A DNA stretch of 64,000 bases from Cardiocondyla obscurior (Eukaryota; Arthropoda; Insecta; Hymenoptera; Formicidae), in contig NC_091873.1 in NCBI RefSeq assembly GCF_019399895.1, positions 3,356,001 to 3,420,000 of the forward strand, in the 5' to 3' direction. The notes under the pieces were generated by a model that did no database searches, was not told where the DNA came from, and saw only the letters and a list, made by a program, of their open reading frames with translations. The position numbers were made by a program, and so were the translations under genes. Of this stretch, positions 13,501-28,039 are shown one piece after another. Each line of letters opens with the position of its first letter. The stretch's first letter is position 1.

Positions 13501-16500
13501 CGCGAATTATCGTCATTACGATAAATTTGACATAATTGCAGTAAACTAAAATCCGACGGGAATGAAGCTTCGGGGATGCGCTTTTCGCTCGCAATCCGTA
13601 TATTAGTCTTTTGTCTCCAGTTTAATTACGCCGGAAACGTGTGTATGTGTGCCCATCTCTATTACGAATCGTAGCGAAATCCTGGTAATAACGCGAATAA
13701 ATTTATGACACATAAACGAAAGGCGAGAGACAGAGGGAGAAATTGAGGTTTCAATATTCACGTCCGCGTGCCGGACGAAATGCCAGCCGAGGCCCCAAGT
13801 CCAGGTGGGTCCACCTTGACCCGTAGCCTCGTTTCCCTCGTTCTTTCCCTTGCCCCCGCGCTTTGTAACCTCCAACCCTACCTCATATTCAGACGTAAAC
13901 GGCCGTGCTCGCTTCGCTGCGCGCCATTACGGTGTCCCAGGGGCCAAAACTTCGCGAAAAATGCTTGAATTTATGCCCGCCTTCGCTCATCTTCCACCTC
14001 GCCCTTTCTCTCGCTTTCTATGGAGGACCTCGCGGTCCCTCCATCCACCCCGCCGCTCATTCCCCGTTCCCCTATCCGTCTCTCTTTTTCCACTTTCTAT
14101 TTGGCCGTTCTACGTGAAACTTAACCCGACCACCGCGGTGGCGGCGGCGGGGCTGCTCTTTGCGAGTTCGGAAATTATTTGCCGCCGCCCCATTGTTCCA
14201 CATCGCCCTCCCGTTCCCCCGCCGTCGAGCTATTTATTATTATCCGCTATTGAGCATCGCGTGCCTCTCCACGATCCTCCGCTATCCAGTTAAGTGAACC
14301 CGAACTTCGTTTTCTTTCGGCACTTTCTTACTCCTCGGCGCTACACCTAACGATCCAACTTTCGCAAATTTGTCGAGGCTAAGATTTCCGAAAAAAAAAA
14401 GCATCTTGCGCGAAATTTGTTACATTTATTTTTTATTTTTATTAATTATATTTTATTTATTTTATTTTATTTTTTTTCAACTTGAGAAATAATCGCTAGC
14501 AGCGCGTGTCGCCAAGGAAACTCTCGCGAAAGAATATCCAGCGGGAAACGTCGACTGTTAAAACCGATCGGTTAATTCGCGCTTCTGTTCATAAACCTCA
14601 AGTTTATTCGAAGAACGCCGTGACGCTGCCGCGCGATTACGATATCTCCGTCGCTATCTCGCCGTTTTTCTCGTATTCCCCGGATCTACATTTTCGAGAT
14701 AGGTTACAGGGGGAGGGCGAACCTTCCGACGTTATCGTTTATCGAAATCCATAACAAGGCGACGTGACGCGGATATAGAGGCATATACGGGCTCACGTTC
14801 TCCAGGGCGGCAAGCGGAAAATGTCGACGAACGTCGACGATCGTGCCGGAAAGATTTGCAGCTGGGAGGGAAGGTGAAACCGGAGGATAGATCGACGGGC
14901 CGCTTTGCTCGATCGCGCGATCTCGCGGCGTCGTTTAAACGACGTCTCGTAATCCGCATATTAATTGCCGCGACATGACAAGCGGGAGAGAAGGGCTTCC
15001 TCTCCGACGGTATCCGCGCTTTCGTTGGGCCGGCAAAGTTTCCGCGGGACGAACGCCGCTACCATTGCCGGTTATTACTCATTCGTTAATCCAGGCACGT
15101 CCCGAACGATATACTCGCCTACCCGCGGGTCTACGAGCCACCCGCGCGGGAAACACGTGCGTCTGTGTTACGTTCTCTGTCTCTCTTCCTCTCTCTGTTT
15201 CTCTCTCTCCGCGGCGAGTATGTGTCTGGCCTGATCGACCCCGCGTAATACAGGGATGCGCTTTCCTCTATCTAGAGATACATGCTCTACCACGTATACG
15301 TTTGTATGCATATATGTATAAGTATGTCTACACCAAGAACGTCGCTGGTGTGTCATCGACGCGACTCATCGCCGCAGCTAAGCGAGCTACGCGAGAGAGA
15401 TTCGTCGGTAAGACCGCGCTGGCGCGGACAGAAAAGGACTCCGACCGAGTTCAGCTACGAAAATCGGGAGTTTTAGTTTCGAATTAACGTTAAACGAGTG
15501 TCGTAATAATAACTCGTAACGCGAACGTTAAATTTAACATCGAAATTAAGCGTGTTTATGTCCCGGTTTCACATCTCCGCGATTTAAAATGGATTAATTT
15601 CGTACGTCGCTGAGTGCTTTATGTCTTACCTAATTCGTTGTGATTTATATTTGATGATATCACACATTGATATATTTTTGTCATGTTTTTATTTATAACA
15701 ATGTGAAATCGTGCACGTTGCGAAACAGAAATATTGATGATATTAATATTTTTTAAATCCACGTACGATCCGAGCGTTTCTCTTCAGCAAAGTTACGCTC
15801 TCCGCAATTTTCCACGACGAGCGAGAGCACGTATTATCGAAAGCGTGCTTAATAGACGCACATCAGCGACATAATTAATTTCTTATTATTTCTAACAATA
15901 TATCGAGATCGTTAGAGTTATTTTAAGCGAAGATAGTTGTGCGAAAATAGATAAGACGTACAGAAATTGAAATAAGGCGCGCGGGGAAGTAAAATCCCTA
16001 AGAGTAACATTTACCCGTTTCCTTCTTGCTCCTTGTTCTCCCCGATCTCTTTATGCTCGTTTATCTCGTAACGATCGTGTTGTCGAGAAAGGAATACAAA
16101 TATCTTAAGTATCATATTTATTAATAATGTGAATAATCTCGAGTTGCTTTCATTAAGGAAGCTCGTGGTTAGACAATATTTTCCGTCTTGGAAAAAAGAG
16201 AAAGAAAAGAAAAAGATTTATCGATAATCATTGCGAAACATAAATTCCCGGAGAAAGAACACAAGAAAAAGAGGTACTTGTCGTCCTTAATTATCAAGCC
16301 GCTGACCGTTTAAGTTCATTAAAACCTAAATGCGAATGCGTCATTATCCGACGATTTTTATTCACGTACAACTTCGTCTGATAAGTTCTTAATGATGCTT
16401 TTTATATGCGAATAATAAATTTTTTTTCGGAGTACACCGGCCGCGTGCGTGTGTGTATGCATGATGATTCGATCGCAACTTCGTTCTGCGTCGCGGAACG

Positions 16501-19500
16501 AATCCGCGCTGTTAAATCTCAAAAATCAAAGCGACTAGCGGAGCTCTCGATGGAATTTTTATCGACAAACTTTCTCGCGTAACTCGCTTGGGATCTCATC
16601 TCGTACGTATTCGAGAACAAAGTACATCGCTCGACGGGAGAAAGATAAAAAGGGGAGAGAGGAGAATATGGAGCGATAAGACAGTTGCGAACATCCCCGG
16701 CTCCTCGGCGAAAACCCACGATGCCGCGCGCGCAATAAAGTCGGAAAATATAAACGCGAGTAAAGCGTAGCCGCGTTTGACGCAACACGGCGAAAACCTA
16801 TATAATATGGGGGTATATTTCTCCAACCCGCAGCGGGTTTCTGTTATTACTATTAGACGAGGACAAATTGATACAATTATCCGCGGAGCACGTCGCGGAG
16901 TAAAGTCAGGCCGGAATCCTGCAGACTCGCTGAACACGTAACAAAGTCGTCGCGTCAGCTGATTCGAATTCCCTTTTTTTTTTCTCTCTCTCTTTCTTTT
17001 TTTCTTTCACCCTCTCTTTCCTCCTCATCCGTTAATAAGGTCGAAAGCTTTGAAGCGCCTAAGTCCGTATCGCGCTGCGCTACGGCAACGAACGGTCACG
17101 GATTGGTCGGGAAAGAAAGTACGAGAGAACGAGACGCGTAGCGAAAGGAGGAAACATTCCTAAGAAAAATAAAAGAAGGGAAAACGGCGGGGGGAGGGCG
17201 CGCGCAGGACGATTCTGTACGGCGCGGAGGGAAATCTCGTTTTCATTCCTCCACGAGACCCATATCTCGTATGCCTGCGGGTTGTGTGTATTTTGTCTCC
17301 TTTTATATCACGGGATACCCGAGGGACCTCGATTCTATATATTTTCTCTTAGCCCTCCGGCTCGAGTGTACCCGTCCCATCTTCGACGTAGGTGGTCGCA
17401 TTTTTAGCGGGCGAAATGATCGTTGGATTTTTCTTTATTTCCATTCCCCGGCTCCGCCGTCGCTTCCTTTCTCCCTTCGTTTTCCGCGTCCTCTTACTTT
17501 CGGGTCCCAACCTCCGCCGGGAACTCTTGCTTCGTTTAACCGCGACATCAGGCTCCGTACGGCCGCGAATTACGAGCCGAAACAACACGGAATTCGATCT
17601 GTCTGCCGATACACCGGAATTACGGTGGATCCTTCCGCGCGTTCTCTTTTCATTTTTACATTTTTTTTTTGTTCTCCCCCTCGCAAACCGAGTTTTATTT
17701 TACCGTTTTAATTTAGCTTTTTTTTTTCCTCCCCCGCTCAATTATGCTTGATTGATTTATTTCGGATACTTTTGCGCGTTTATTAAATCAATCCTAATAT
17801 TTCACTAAAAAGCAATAATCTCGTTCGGGAATATCATCCGCGTTGAAAAACTCCAACGAATGCGAACTCCATTCTGAATATTACTACGGAATTCTGCTCT
17901 AGATGCGTCCGACTTGGCTTTCTAATATTTCCTGAAATTCCCGACCCGAGGCATCGCTATCTCCCGCCTCGTATATTTACTATAAATTTGCGGGGGAAGC
18001 CAAAACACTCGCGCGTTACGTGCGAACTCATATGAGGGCCGAAAGTGCGCTCGTATTTCGGGGTGTTTGCATTGTGTCGAAACACTTTTTGCGTTTCCGT
18101 CGAGGCGTAACTTTTTGATTCTTTAGCCGGGCGACAACCGCGCGAATTGTTACCAAGGCACACGGGCCGCGGTAACCCCGCACGTTCGCGCGACGTATAG
18201 AAACGGGCGGAGGGCCGCCAATTCAGCGCAACGGGAGAAAAGGATCCTCGCACGAGCACAAACGAACGAACGAAGGGAGCAAGGAGAACCGAAAGAAGGA
18301 ACACTCGGCAATATTCTCGGTTCCCGGCGCGCTCACGTCCTGCGAATGCGGAAGCGCGCGGCACGCAAGGGAAACCCCATCTCGGTTTAAAACGATCAGA
18401 CCCACCCACTTCGCGACACGTACAAAGCGCCGGGAAAGTATACAAAGCCCTGAAGGCTCGAGCGAGCGAGGCCGAGAGCCAGCCAACCGTCCGGGGCCTT
18501 TCTTCCCGCCGGCGCAGCTTCCCTGCAACCTTTCCCGGCTCCGCGTCTCCGTGCCGCCGTCGACGCCGGCGACGCCGACGACGCTCCGGCGTTCCAGCTT
18601 TGTAATCTAACAAATTCAGCTTATTTATATTCAATGTAGTGGCGCTGCTCCTACGTGCGATGCACGTACGTATTCCACTAACGCGAAACACCTCCTCTCC
18701 TCCATTCTCCTCTTTTCCATCCCCTTGCAATCCCCGGCTTGCAGCTACACGCGTGCATGTTTCGCCCCGCGGGTTTATTGCCCGCGAAGGCTCGCCCTGC
18801 GCGCCGGGAATCGCGCGAAGCGGAGAGAGACGTCTCGCGATTTTTCTCAATCGCGTCCCCGACGCTCGCGATTTTTCGGAGAGGCGTGCATTCGACGACG
18901 AGAAATCACGCTCGAGTCTACGTCGGCGCGAATAAGGCGATCCTACGTCTCGCGGCGGGAGGGGCCACCTTCGCCGTTCGCGATTTACCTTAGTCTTTAC
19001 GTGAAAATCTCGTCCAAGGAAGGGAAAATAAAAGAGTTCGTCGCGGGAGTTTACGGATCCGGTCGGATTTCATTCCGCGGAAATACGCCAAATAGCGTCT
19101 AATGCGGAAACTCCGGTTCAGCGGATGCGACGCGATTGTGCGACATCTCTCGCGTCTAAGTCCACTCGAAAACGGGCGGGCGAAAAATCTCGAAAAAAGC
19201 TCGGGCGTAGGATATGTCTCGGGACGAGTACGCGCGGATTCGAAGCTTCTGCTCGCCTGCACGGCTGTAGAAAAGTTGCACGACGTGCTCGAGTCGTTGA
19301 CAAAGTTTCCCGTATTGTGTTCTATTGCACGCACTATTGCGCGTCGCCAGCTTCATAAAATAGCTATGCATAAAAATGTACTCCGGTTATTTCGACAATG
19401 TCTTTTCTCCTCGCTCGCTACCACCTTCATCTCCCTATTTTTACACGATTGCCAAATTAATTGGCTTAAAAAGCGCTCGTTTATTCTCCCATAGAGAAAG

Positions 19501-22500
19501 CGACCGCGGTGGCTGCTTTTGATCTTGCACGATACCGTTCGCCGTGCGCGAATTAAATCTTTCGATACTGCCGCGGATATTATATCGGGGCCGCAGAACC
19601 TGCGAGAGTGACGATGCAACGTTTCATTTGCAATTCAATTTTCTTTACGCCATTTAAATTGTACCGTGTAACCGCAGCGTCTCTCGAGACTAGGCGGTGC
19701 ATTTTATTTCCGGCCACCGAAAAGGCGCGCTCCGGAACCGCGATACGGCTTAATCGCGCTTTCGAGCGGGCGACTGCGGACGACACACCGTTAATTTTAT
19801 TTGTTAATGTACTATTTAAGGGTTCAAGGGCCTCGGGCCCGTTGTCCTAAGAGCCGACATGAGCGGGAGAGTGGAATTATTGATCGCCCACGTACCGGGT
19901 GTCGTTGTCGGCCCCGGTGAAGGAAACGCGAACGTGAGAGTTTCGCGACTTAACTTTGCCATGTCTCTCTCGACCCGCCGCGAGGATCGACGCCCGGATT
20001 AAACGGCATCGCGTAGGCAGATCGGCGTGCAGCCGACTCGACGCCGCGTTGCGCCACGCGTCAGGGATAACTTCAGCTTTCGCCGTAGCGTAGCGAGAAA
20101 TGTAGCCGCGGTGAATAAAAGTAGCCGCCCCTCGGTCTCTGCATTAAACAAGCGCACTCTCGTATTTTTATACGTGCTTACTTTAACCGCGACCTCACCC
20201 AGTGGCCCCCGCTACCGCCATCGCCAGCGCGCTTTCCGCAACGTTCTGTTTAATGCACATGATACGTGGGGCCGCGAGATATCGCCTGGGATATCTCTGA
20301 TGAAGCAATTTGACAAAATATCGACCCGCCAGCAAAATATTCTTTGTTTAACGGACTGCGGACTTCCGGCACCGTTCGTTTCTTCCTGCAAAGCCGGGCC
20401 GGTGGCGCCAAGAAAATTGCTCGTTAGTCCTTATTCGAGGAACGTTCGTGCGCGCCCGTCATACGCCCGCCGTGGCCAGCGCATGCAAATCCGTATAAAT
20501 GGGAATCAACGTATTATCCCGGCACACTGTAGCTTTTAACGTTACGTTTTATTCCTCGCGGGTAAGATGAATTAGGTTAAAACTGATACCGCGGCCGCTC
20601 GACAGCGGTATCTCGAACACAAATCCAAATTAGCATTGTTAATTATTTTCCCGACCGGAATAATATGGCGCGAATGTAAAATTTACGTGTGCGGCATATT
20701 TCATATTTTCGTTTAGCATTCCGCAACGCTTCGGAACGCGAAGACGGTTTGTTGTCGACGGTGTAAAAATTATTCCCCGGAAGCGAAGTTGATACACTTG
20801 GCGCGGCGGGGGAGGAAGTTATTCTCGAAGAACTTTTTTCGTTGGCACAAATTTAAAAAGTGATAATTGCAACAGGATTAATTTGACTAATTGATCGGGC
20901 GACGTGCGCGCGAGAACGAGGAGGGGAGGGGTCTTTGCAATATCGCAGCCCGCGATTTTTAATTATCACGTCGGCGAGAGGATAAACCGACTCGTAAGCG
21001 AAACCTTATCTACAATTAATTTCCCATATTATCCGAGCAAATTTGCGCGTCAATTTAATATTTCACGCTCTAGTATCTCTATATCGTTTTCTCACCTTAT
21101 GCATCATGATAACGATCGACACACGGCGCACGTGTAATGCCGGCGCGTATTCTTGATAGGCGATCACGGCAAAAAAGCCATTCGATTATCACGCTTGCTT
21201 CCTCAAAGCGTGATTTCTTGCTCGATCACCCGATAGCAAAATCTCAGGCTGGATGGTGGGACGCGATGTAATGGTTTACGTATTAAATGGAGCATACCAG
21301 GTCCCACGGGAGAGACCTCTTCCTCTATCGTCTCTAGTACGTTCGCAGCTATAATATACACACACACACCGCCGGCACACAAAGCACCGCCGGCTTCGTT
21401 TGCGTGCACGAATACTTCGGCCGCGTCCTATGCGCCCGGTGGATGCAATTTAAATTAGACAGACTCTCGGTATTTCCTGACCGTAAGTCTTAGCCGAATG
21501 TCAGCGGCAGGTGCTTCTCCTCCCCCCTCTTCTTTCTCCGTGTACAGCCCCGCCGCGAAGCAGAATTACGCGGGGGCGCCTCTCAAAAATCTTAGTGATT
21601 TATCGGCGGCCCGCCGAACGAGCGCCTCTTCGGCGACCTTTTCAAGGCCCCGAAACCCTCGCGATTCGCGCACCGCGTCGCGTATTTCACCCATTTTGCC
21701 ATTATTACCGGTTCGGGGTCGCGAAAACGCCGGGCGATTTTCCTCTCGTTTTTCCGCTCGCTCGAAAATTCTGACCGGGAAAAATTTTATCCGCGAGATT
21801 GGAAAGAGCTGTCGTCGTCGAGCGTTAGGAACCGACGATATGTCAGGCTATCACTATATCTAGGACCGGAGGGAAGGATACCACCTTTCCTCGAACGCTT
21901 TATTGAATTTTCCGTGAGCGAGAGCGTACGGAGAGAGAAGCCGGCCTCGTAGCCGCGGCGAAAACGTACCGCAGCGCGCCGTGTCGGGTTAGAACGCGAC
22001 TTTAAAGGACGCGATCGAGCGCGAAGCGCGACAAGGGAAATTAATTAACCACGCTCGACGAACGGTGGGAGACAGAAGGGGCTGTTTGTCCGGGCGCATT
22101 GTATTCAAACGATGCAACCTAGTTTTAATTTTAGCCGCCGGGAGAGAACGGCCGCGAGACCACGGCCCTTCAATTTCAGGGGAATGCGAGCGACCGAACC
22201 GGGCCGGGCCGACCTGTCGTTCCGCAGTTAGTGTCTCTGTTCCGCGCGGCGTGAGCTGCTGCCAGCCGGTGCACTCGTTATTTGCATACAAAGCGCATAC
22301 ACGCGAACGCGCGCTCGCGCGCGAAGCCCACGTCCGGCGAAAGAGATAATTGCGAAAGGGACCGAAAGTTACTTAGCCGAAATCGTTTGTTCCCGGCGTA
22401 CCCGGGGATGGCCGCGGCGCGGAACGCTCGGCATATGTATAATGGCGTTGCATCATGTTTTACAGCGGCCGGAAGTGTTGCGAAATACAAAAGGCGTACC

Positions 22501-24618
22501 CGAAATGAACGGCGAAATTGGTTCACGGAGGCCGCCGTGCAAATATCGTGCCTCCGCACCGTGCACCCGATACGAGCACGTAATTGAGTTATATCCCGAG
22601 GAAAGAGATACTTAAATGCGGTACCTATGAACGATCGATTTGGAAGATGGGGGAGAACATTAACACAACGCGTGTATTATTAAGCCATAACGCGCCACGA
22701 CTCAATCACCCCAAATCGATACCGCGGCTTTCTTCCGATTAGGTCGTTATCCCTCTGCCGGCCTTAACAGCACCGACGACGTGCATTATTAATTGATTTC
22801 AACGGCGCGAGTAAAGAATTTAATTTTTAATGCGTGATTAGCGCCGAAAAGGAAACCGTGAATCTACACGGTGTGCATTATTAAGGACAGGTGAAGCTTT
22901 AATGCGCCGGCGAAACGGTAGTCTGTTTGTTCCTCGACCGCTTGTGTGCGGAAAAATTTTTCACGAATTAACGAATACATTTCACATCGCGCGATTTCTC
23001 GACTAGCGTCCGAACTAAATTTCGTAATTTACGTAAAGGTTTTTGCAGTTGGCAGCGGCGGAAGCCGGCTGGCGCAATTCAGAGGAAAATCAATTATGTA
23101 ATCTCGCGGGAAGCGGCGGTCGAGAGGGGAGGATTTTTTTTTTAATTCGCCGAATCAGATTCGACACGATAATCCACCTTTGCTCGCGTTAAACAGCTAA
23201 ACCTCGTAATTCGTGAGAAGTAACGGGGAACGACGAGAAGGACGTACCGTTGCCCGGAGTATCACGTCCTCGTAAGCGCCTAACTTTAAGCGGCGGACAG
23301 TCCGCTACGGTGCGTGGGTGTGCGCTTCTTGATGAATCGTTCGCATAATCCGCGATCGATCGCTCAATGGCAATATCCTACTACCAATATGTGCACGAGC
23401 GGGCGTGATCGAGCGACGAGTATTTGCCGGGAAGGGGTCTCGCTCTCTTGCCGGGTGGAGCCGGGCGGCAAACCCTAAATCCAAGATCGGAAATCGATCA
23501 CTGGCCAAAGATAACCGCGATATTTGCTCGTTTAATTATATCTAGCATTTACTCCGATATCTGTTTATAAATCGCGCATTATCCCGCCATTAGGACCACC
23601 GCGAATTTCAATACGGTGGATTTGTGTAACTCGATTAACGTTCACGAGTCGCCGCGAAATAAAAGTATCTCGAGACGCGACCGTGCGATAAGAACGGCTC
23701 TCTCCGGGAACGGCGCGAGGATTATATCAAGAGAGATCAAGCCGGACATATTAAATCCCCTTTCCGCGGAGTTTATAATTGAAGCTATACGCGCAGGACG
23801 TCTTGCAGTTCTTTCCGAGAGAATCGAGCAAATAACACGTATATTTATTGGTAGCGGTTTAACGTCTTCGGGAAAACGATAGCGACGCGGAAATCACCTG
23901 GCGTTCTCTCTCCGCGATATAAGTCTCATTAATTAAAACCCGTGCTCTTCCAGTGGCGTTTTAGCGGAAAAATTAAAGAAACATTCTTTATTTCACAAAA
24001 CTAAAAAACAAAACGTTTACTTGATACAAAAAGAAAAGGAAAAAAAAACCATTTCGATACGCTGAATAATTGAATAGTCTATGAAATAAGAATATTTCAC
24101 GTCGCACGTCTTTTCCCACGTTTGCAGACGTAAAAATAAAGTCATGAATACATAATCAAGTTAATGGCGAAGGCAGTTCGCGGTCCTTGAAAGTCTTTCG
24201 AGCGTCGCAGCCGAGTTTACGCATATTACTTACGCGGCGACGTAGCAAACCCGCCCGTCAGATACGAACGTGCGACGGAGGACGTAAAATTTTCGGCCCG
24301 CACTTTCTCTCAAATACTTTACACGCGTCAGGGTACGCCGCGCTCCAGTAAATATACGACGTACGTATACGGGCGTCATATACGCCGTACACGAGACAGG
24401 CGTTTCCTCGTCGGAATAGTATCGCTATATTCGCAGCGCGCGCGACAAGAGCGAGGCACTCGAGGTATCTCGATACATATTTCTTTCAGACCACCCCGGG
24501 GAACAGGCTCTCTTTATCTCTCTCTCTTTCTTTCTGTTACGATTGAACTGTAGAAATTATTAGACTGTTCCTTTCTAGAACTTCGTTCGCCCTTCTAAGC
24601 CGTTCTCTGCACCGTCAT

Positions 24619-24664
24619 CATTTTTTTTTTTGTTTTTTTTGTTTTTTTTTTTTTTCCTTTTTCT
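24619..24664. repeat. Long T-rich tract
   Basis: T runs broken by single G or C, then CTTTCCTCTCATCTAG. It resembles a strong acceptor, but frames downstream close within about 30 codons. Confidence 0.85.
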
Positions 24665-25116
24665 TTCCTCTCATCTAGCTTTGTGTAATCCGATCTTTTT
24701 TCTATTTCCGTGGATCATTCGGCGCGTGTATCGCGCAGAAGAAATGACGTTTCTAACGTCTTTCTGATACTCGCGGCGTCTTCCGCAGATATTTGTTGCT
24801 TCGGAAGAGCTCGCTCGACTTTCGGAATAATGGAAGTTTTAATTAAAAAGTGCCTGCAGCCTGTTTCGACGCGACGATGATAGGACGCAGCGTCAAAGGT
24901 CGCCGGGGCGGGATTTTCAGATTGGCCTAGTAATCTTCGCCAATTCCCGACAATTGGCACTTCGGCTTCGTGCCGTCCGCCGTTTTGGGAGATTGGCGAA
25001 AGGCGTCGCGAATTAAATGAAGCGCGGAGTGAAGTCAACCTCGCCGTCGCGGGTTTTCCTCCCCGCGGCATGTAATATTCATACTGCAGCCGGTACAATT
25101 TGCAGACAACTTCGTC

Positions 25117-25142
25117 TTTTTTTTTTTTTTTTTTTTTTTTTT
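25117..25142. repeat. T26 homopolymer
   Basis: 26 T followed by CTTACTCCTTGGTCAG, an acceptor-like end. A 62-codon frame is open after it, but with no donor or recognised product. Confidence 0.9.
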
Positions 25143-25449
25143 CTTACTCCTTGGTCAGCGAACGTAAAGTACATAAGGAGACACCCGAGACATTTACATT
25201 TTTCGCAAGACGGAACCTCCGGACTTTAAAGAAGTTTAGACATTACCGTAACGATAGAACGAGACGATTATGTATTACCCTCCTAATCTCGTCGCAGGCT
25301 AATTACCTGACTTATGGCACGGAATTAAGGCGCCTCGCGCTTCGTTAACGTGGCTTATGACTATGGATTCGACTCGAAATCATTACGCCGGAAAGTTCGC
25401 TCCTACGCAGATGTCCCCGTGAAACAGAATCAATCAAGCTCATTTTAAT

Positions 25450-25468
25450 AAAAAAAAAAAAAAAAAAA
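25450..25468. repeat. Poly-A tract
   Basis: About 19 A inside an AT-rich island (25440-25700). Confidence 0.9.
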
Positions 25469-28005
25469 TACGAGCAGTTGAACGCACTTTAATGCCTAGT
25501 ACTGTTAAAAAAGAAAAAAAAAATTATAGTTCCCGCTTCCTATGAATTACAATTTAATACATAAATTTCCAATAGGTTGGTAATTAAATTAAAAATCGCG
25601 CTAGCAGAATAAATATTAAGTTATTTCACAATCCATAAAAATTTAGTCAATTATGCGCGTTGAATTTAATAAATCTATTTAACACTGCGTGAGATTAATG
25701 CGGCTAAAAATTATTTAACGAGCCCCATTTTGCTCTCGCGAGGCGTGTGAAAGGTTTTCCGCGGCACGTGTTGCGATATTCGGTTTATATCTTACGTCGA
25801 CGCGCGTGTTTTAAAAGCTCTTAGCGGCCGATCGCGGCCGCGCTCGCGCTGTTAATTTCTAGGGTGTCGGCGCGTATCAATTTTCATATCGCTCGCACGC
25901 GAGATCGGCCGAGCCACTTTACCGAAACTTACGGTATTATTAAATCCTGCGCTGGAGAAACTTGGCGGCGGCAGATAAAACCCGCCAAGGCGAGCCGCTA
26001 GGCTCGTTTAATTGCGCTAACCTTGTCATCGCGCGCGGTTGCACTCGGCTTCTCGCGGCGTCCGAAAAACTTTTGCGAGTTTTACGAGCCAAACAAAAGC
26101 GTGTCGGACGGAAATTGGATTCTTTCTTTCTATCGGGGTTGGAAGATTTTGTGAAAAATACCAGACGCAATCGGCCGAGTGTGTAGACCGAGCACTTTCC
26201 TTTCCGAACTTCGCGCTTCGTTCCGACGAAATACATCGTCGAACGTAAATCTTTAATGCTGCTAAAAATGGTTGAAATATATAACGGTTGTTACGCTCGA
26301 GAAGTTCTTTTTTTTTAGCCGGATTAAGACGCGGTTGAATAAAAGAAAATCCCCTGTCTTATTTAAACGCGATAATTATTAATAGCTACTTTCTCACATG
26401 TCTAAGATGATGAAAAACTTTACGTGTAAACTTTGAGAACATTTTAAAGATTCACAAACGATAGGGAAAGTTTCTGTAATATAGATGCGAAAAAGCTTTC
26501 CCTCTTAGTTAAAAATGAATAAGTTTTGTATATTCAGCGTCTTTTTTTATAGATAACAAATAAGTCGGGGAAAAGGAGTGCGAAGGTAAAGGAAGGAGGG
26601 AAAAATTTCTAGCTCTCAGTTAATTCCAAGCAGACTTCGTTTTTCATTAAAACTTTAAGATGTTTAATATTGAAAACTGAAAACTTAAAATTTCCGCGAA
26701 AAAGAAATGGCTTTTCAGAGCTCAAAATTGTCCATCCGCTAAGGAAGAAAAAAATAAATATCGATTCGCGAGAGAAGATGAAACGCATCAGTCCTGAATA
26801 TTCCGAGAGTATTTGCGCACCGTGAATAGTTCTTTTTTTTTCAAAAAGCATTCGCTTTGCGAGCGTTGTTTCGAATCTCAAAAACGGATATCTGTACCCG
26901 TGTGATTTAAGCTGTTCCCGCGTAGTCTGTGCAATCACGCGCGGGAAAGAAACAATGAGAGGGAAAACGCGAGCTATCACGCGTAGATGATGCCGAGAAC
27001 AATCGCGGCGCGAGGTTAAGCCCCGACTTCATTAATAATTTTCGCGAGGTGGGTAATGACTACAAAGAGGAACCGCGAACCGCACGGCACGGGCAGAACA
27101 AGGGACAAAGGCCAAGTAAAATATTATCTCGCGGTCTGCTCTTTATCAGGAAGAAAAACTGCGTTTACAATGGAAAACGTAGAAAGGAGAGCGAACCGGC
27201 CGAGAAAATGAAACTCAAGCGATCCCATGGACGGTCTGTTTTGACGCTGATATTAACGGAGATTTTCTTTCGGCCGCGCGATGTACGTCGGCCTTCCCCG
27301 CCTCGCACGCGCCCCGTCCTAATAATTATGTTATGTTATTTCATCGAATATAGAAATTATTGCGGCATAATATTTTTATCCGCACGAGATTATGCCGCCG
27401 CGCGCACTCTTGCTGGTTGAAACCACCGGGGATTTCGGATTATATCAGATACCGGGAGCGGAATACCGTTGGATACAATAATCTCTGATTTGATCGGCAA
27501 AAGGATTGATAACGACGCGCGGACGTAGGTATAACGTTATACGTTAAAAACGCCGCTCGATATTGGTAAGCAAAAACGTATCAGATTAAAACACAACGAT
27601 CGGATAACGATTTCGCTACGTTTTATTTCATTAAACGCATTTTCTGCGTTGTTACCTTTCGCGGGGGCATCGCGGAGGGGCATAGTTAATTAGCCGTGGG
27701 GGAATTATGAAATTATTGGCATTGAGCCTGGCACCTATTAAGAGCGTTCGAGCGATTGCGGTCCACTTCCTGTACTCTTTCTATCTCTCTCTCTCTCTCC
27801 TTTCATCGGCAGAATCGCAGTTGCAAAGCAAAGGAATTACTCTTGAAAACTTTTTCCTCCTTTTTCACCGTTTACAGCTGCAGGCTCCGAGCGTGGCGTT
27901 TTACTTATAAATTACTCGAGTTAATGACGCGTCTTGCTCTTAATCCCCTTTCCCGCGCGCGGAATACGGGCGCCTTGAATTAAAATCAATGGCAATGGAT
28001 GAGGA

Positions 28006-28039
28006 GATATATCTATATATACATATATATATATATATG
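28006..28039. repeat. (AT)n microsatellite
   Basis: AT dinucleotides with two C interruptions. Confidence 0.9.

Larger units (their letters stand above)
8418..24618. other. Non-coding region with AT islands
   Basis: AT-rich islands at 8420-9000, 9540-9960, 11160-11420, 12540-12900 and 15480-15960 alternate with CpG-rich DNA. At 13218 a T tract ends in GGATTTTACAG, and a frame of about 80 codons follows without a convincing donor. The longest open frame of the whole window (18850 to 17957, minus) starts at TTG, contains an 11-Arg run from a GCC/GAC repeat and has no splice or domain support. Confidence 0.5.

Noticed and set aside
17957..18850. Longest open frame in the window (297 codons, minus)
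   Set aside because: It begins at TTG with no early ATG, has an 11-Arg run from a simple repeat, Arg/Ser/Pro-rich composition and no splice or domain evidence. It fits stop-poor CpG-rich DNA.
25486..25508. Strong minus-strand acceptor (T run then TTAACAG)
   Set aside because: Only about 15 codons before a poly-T stretch. No credible donor or product.
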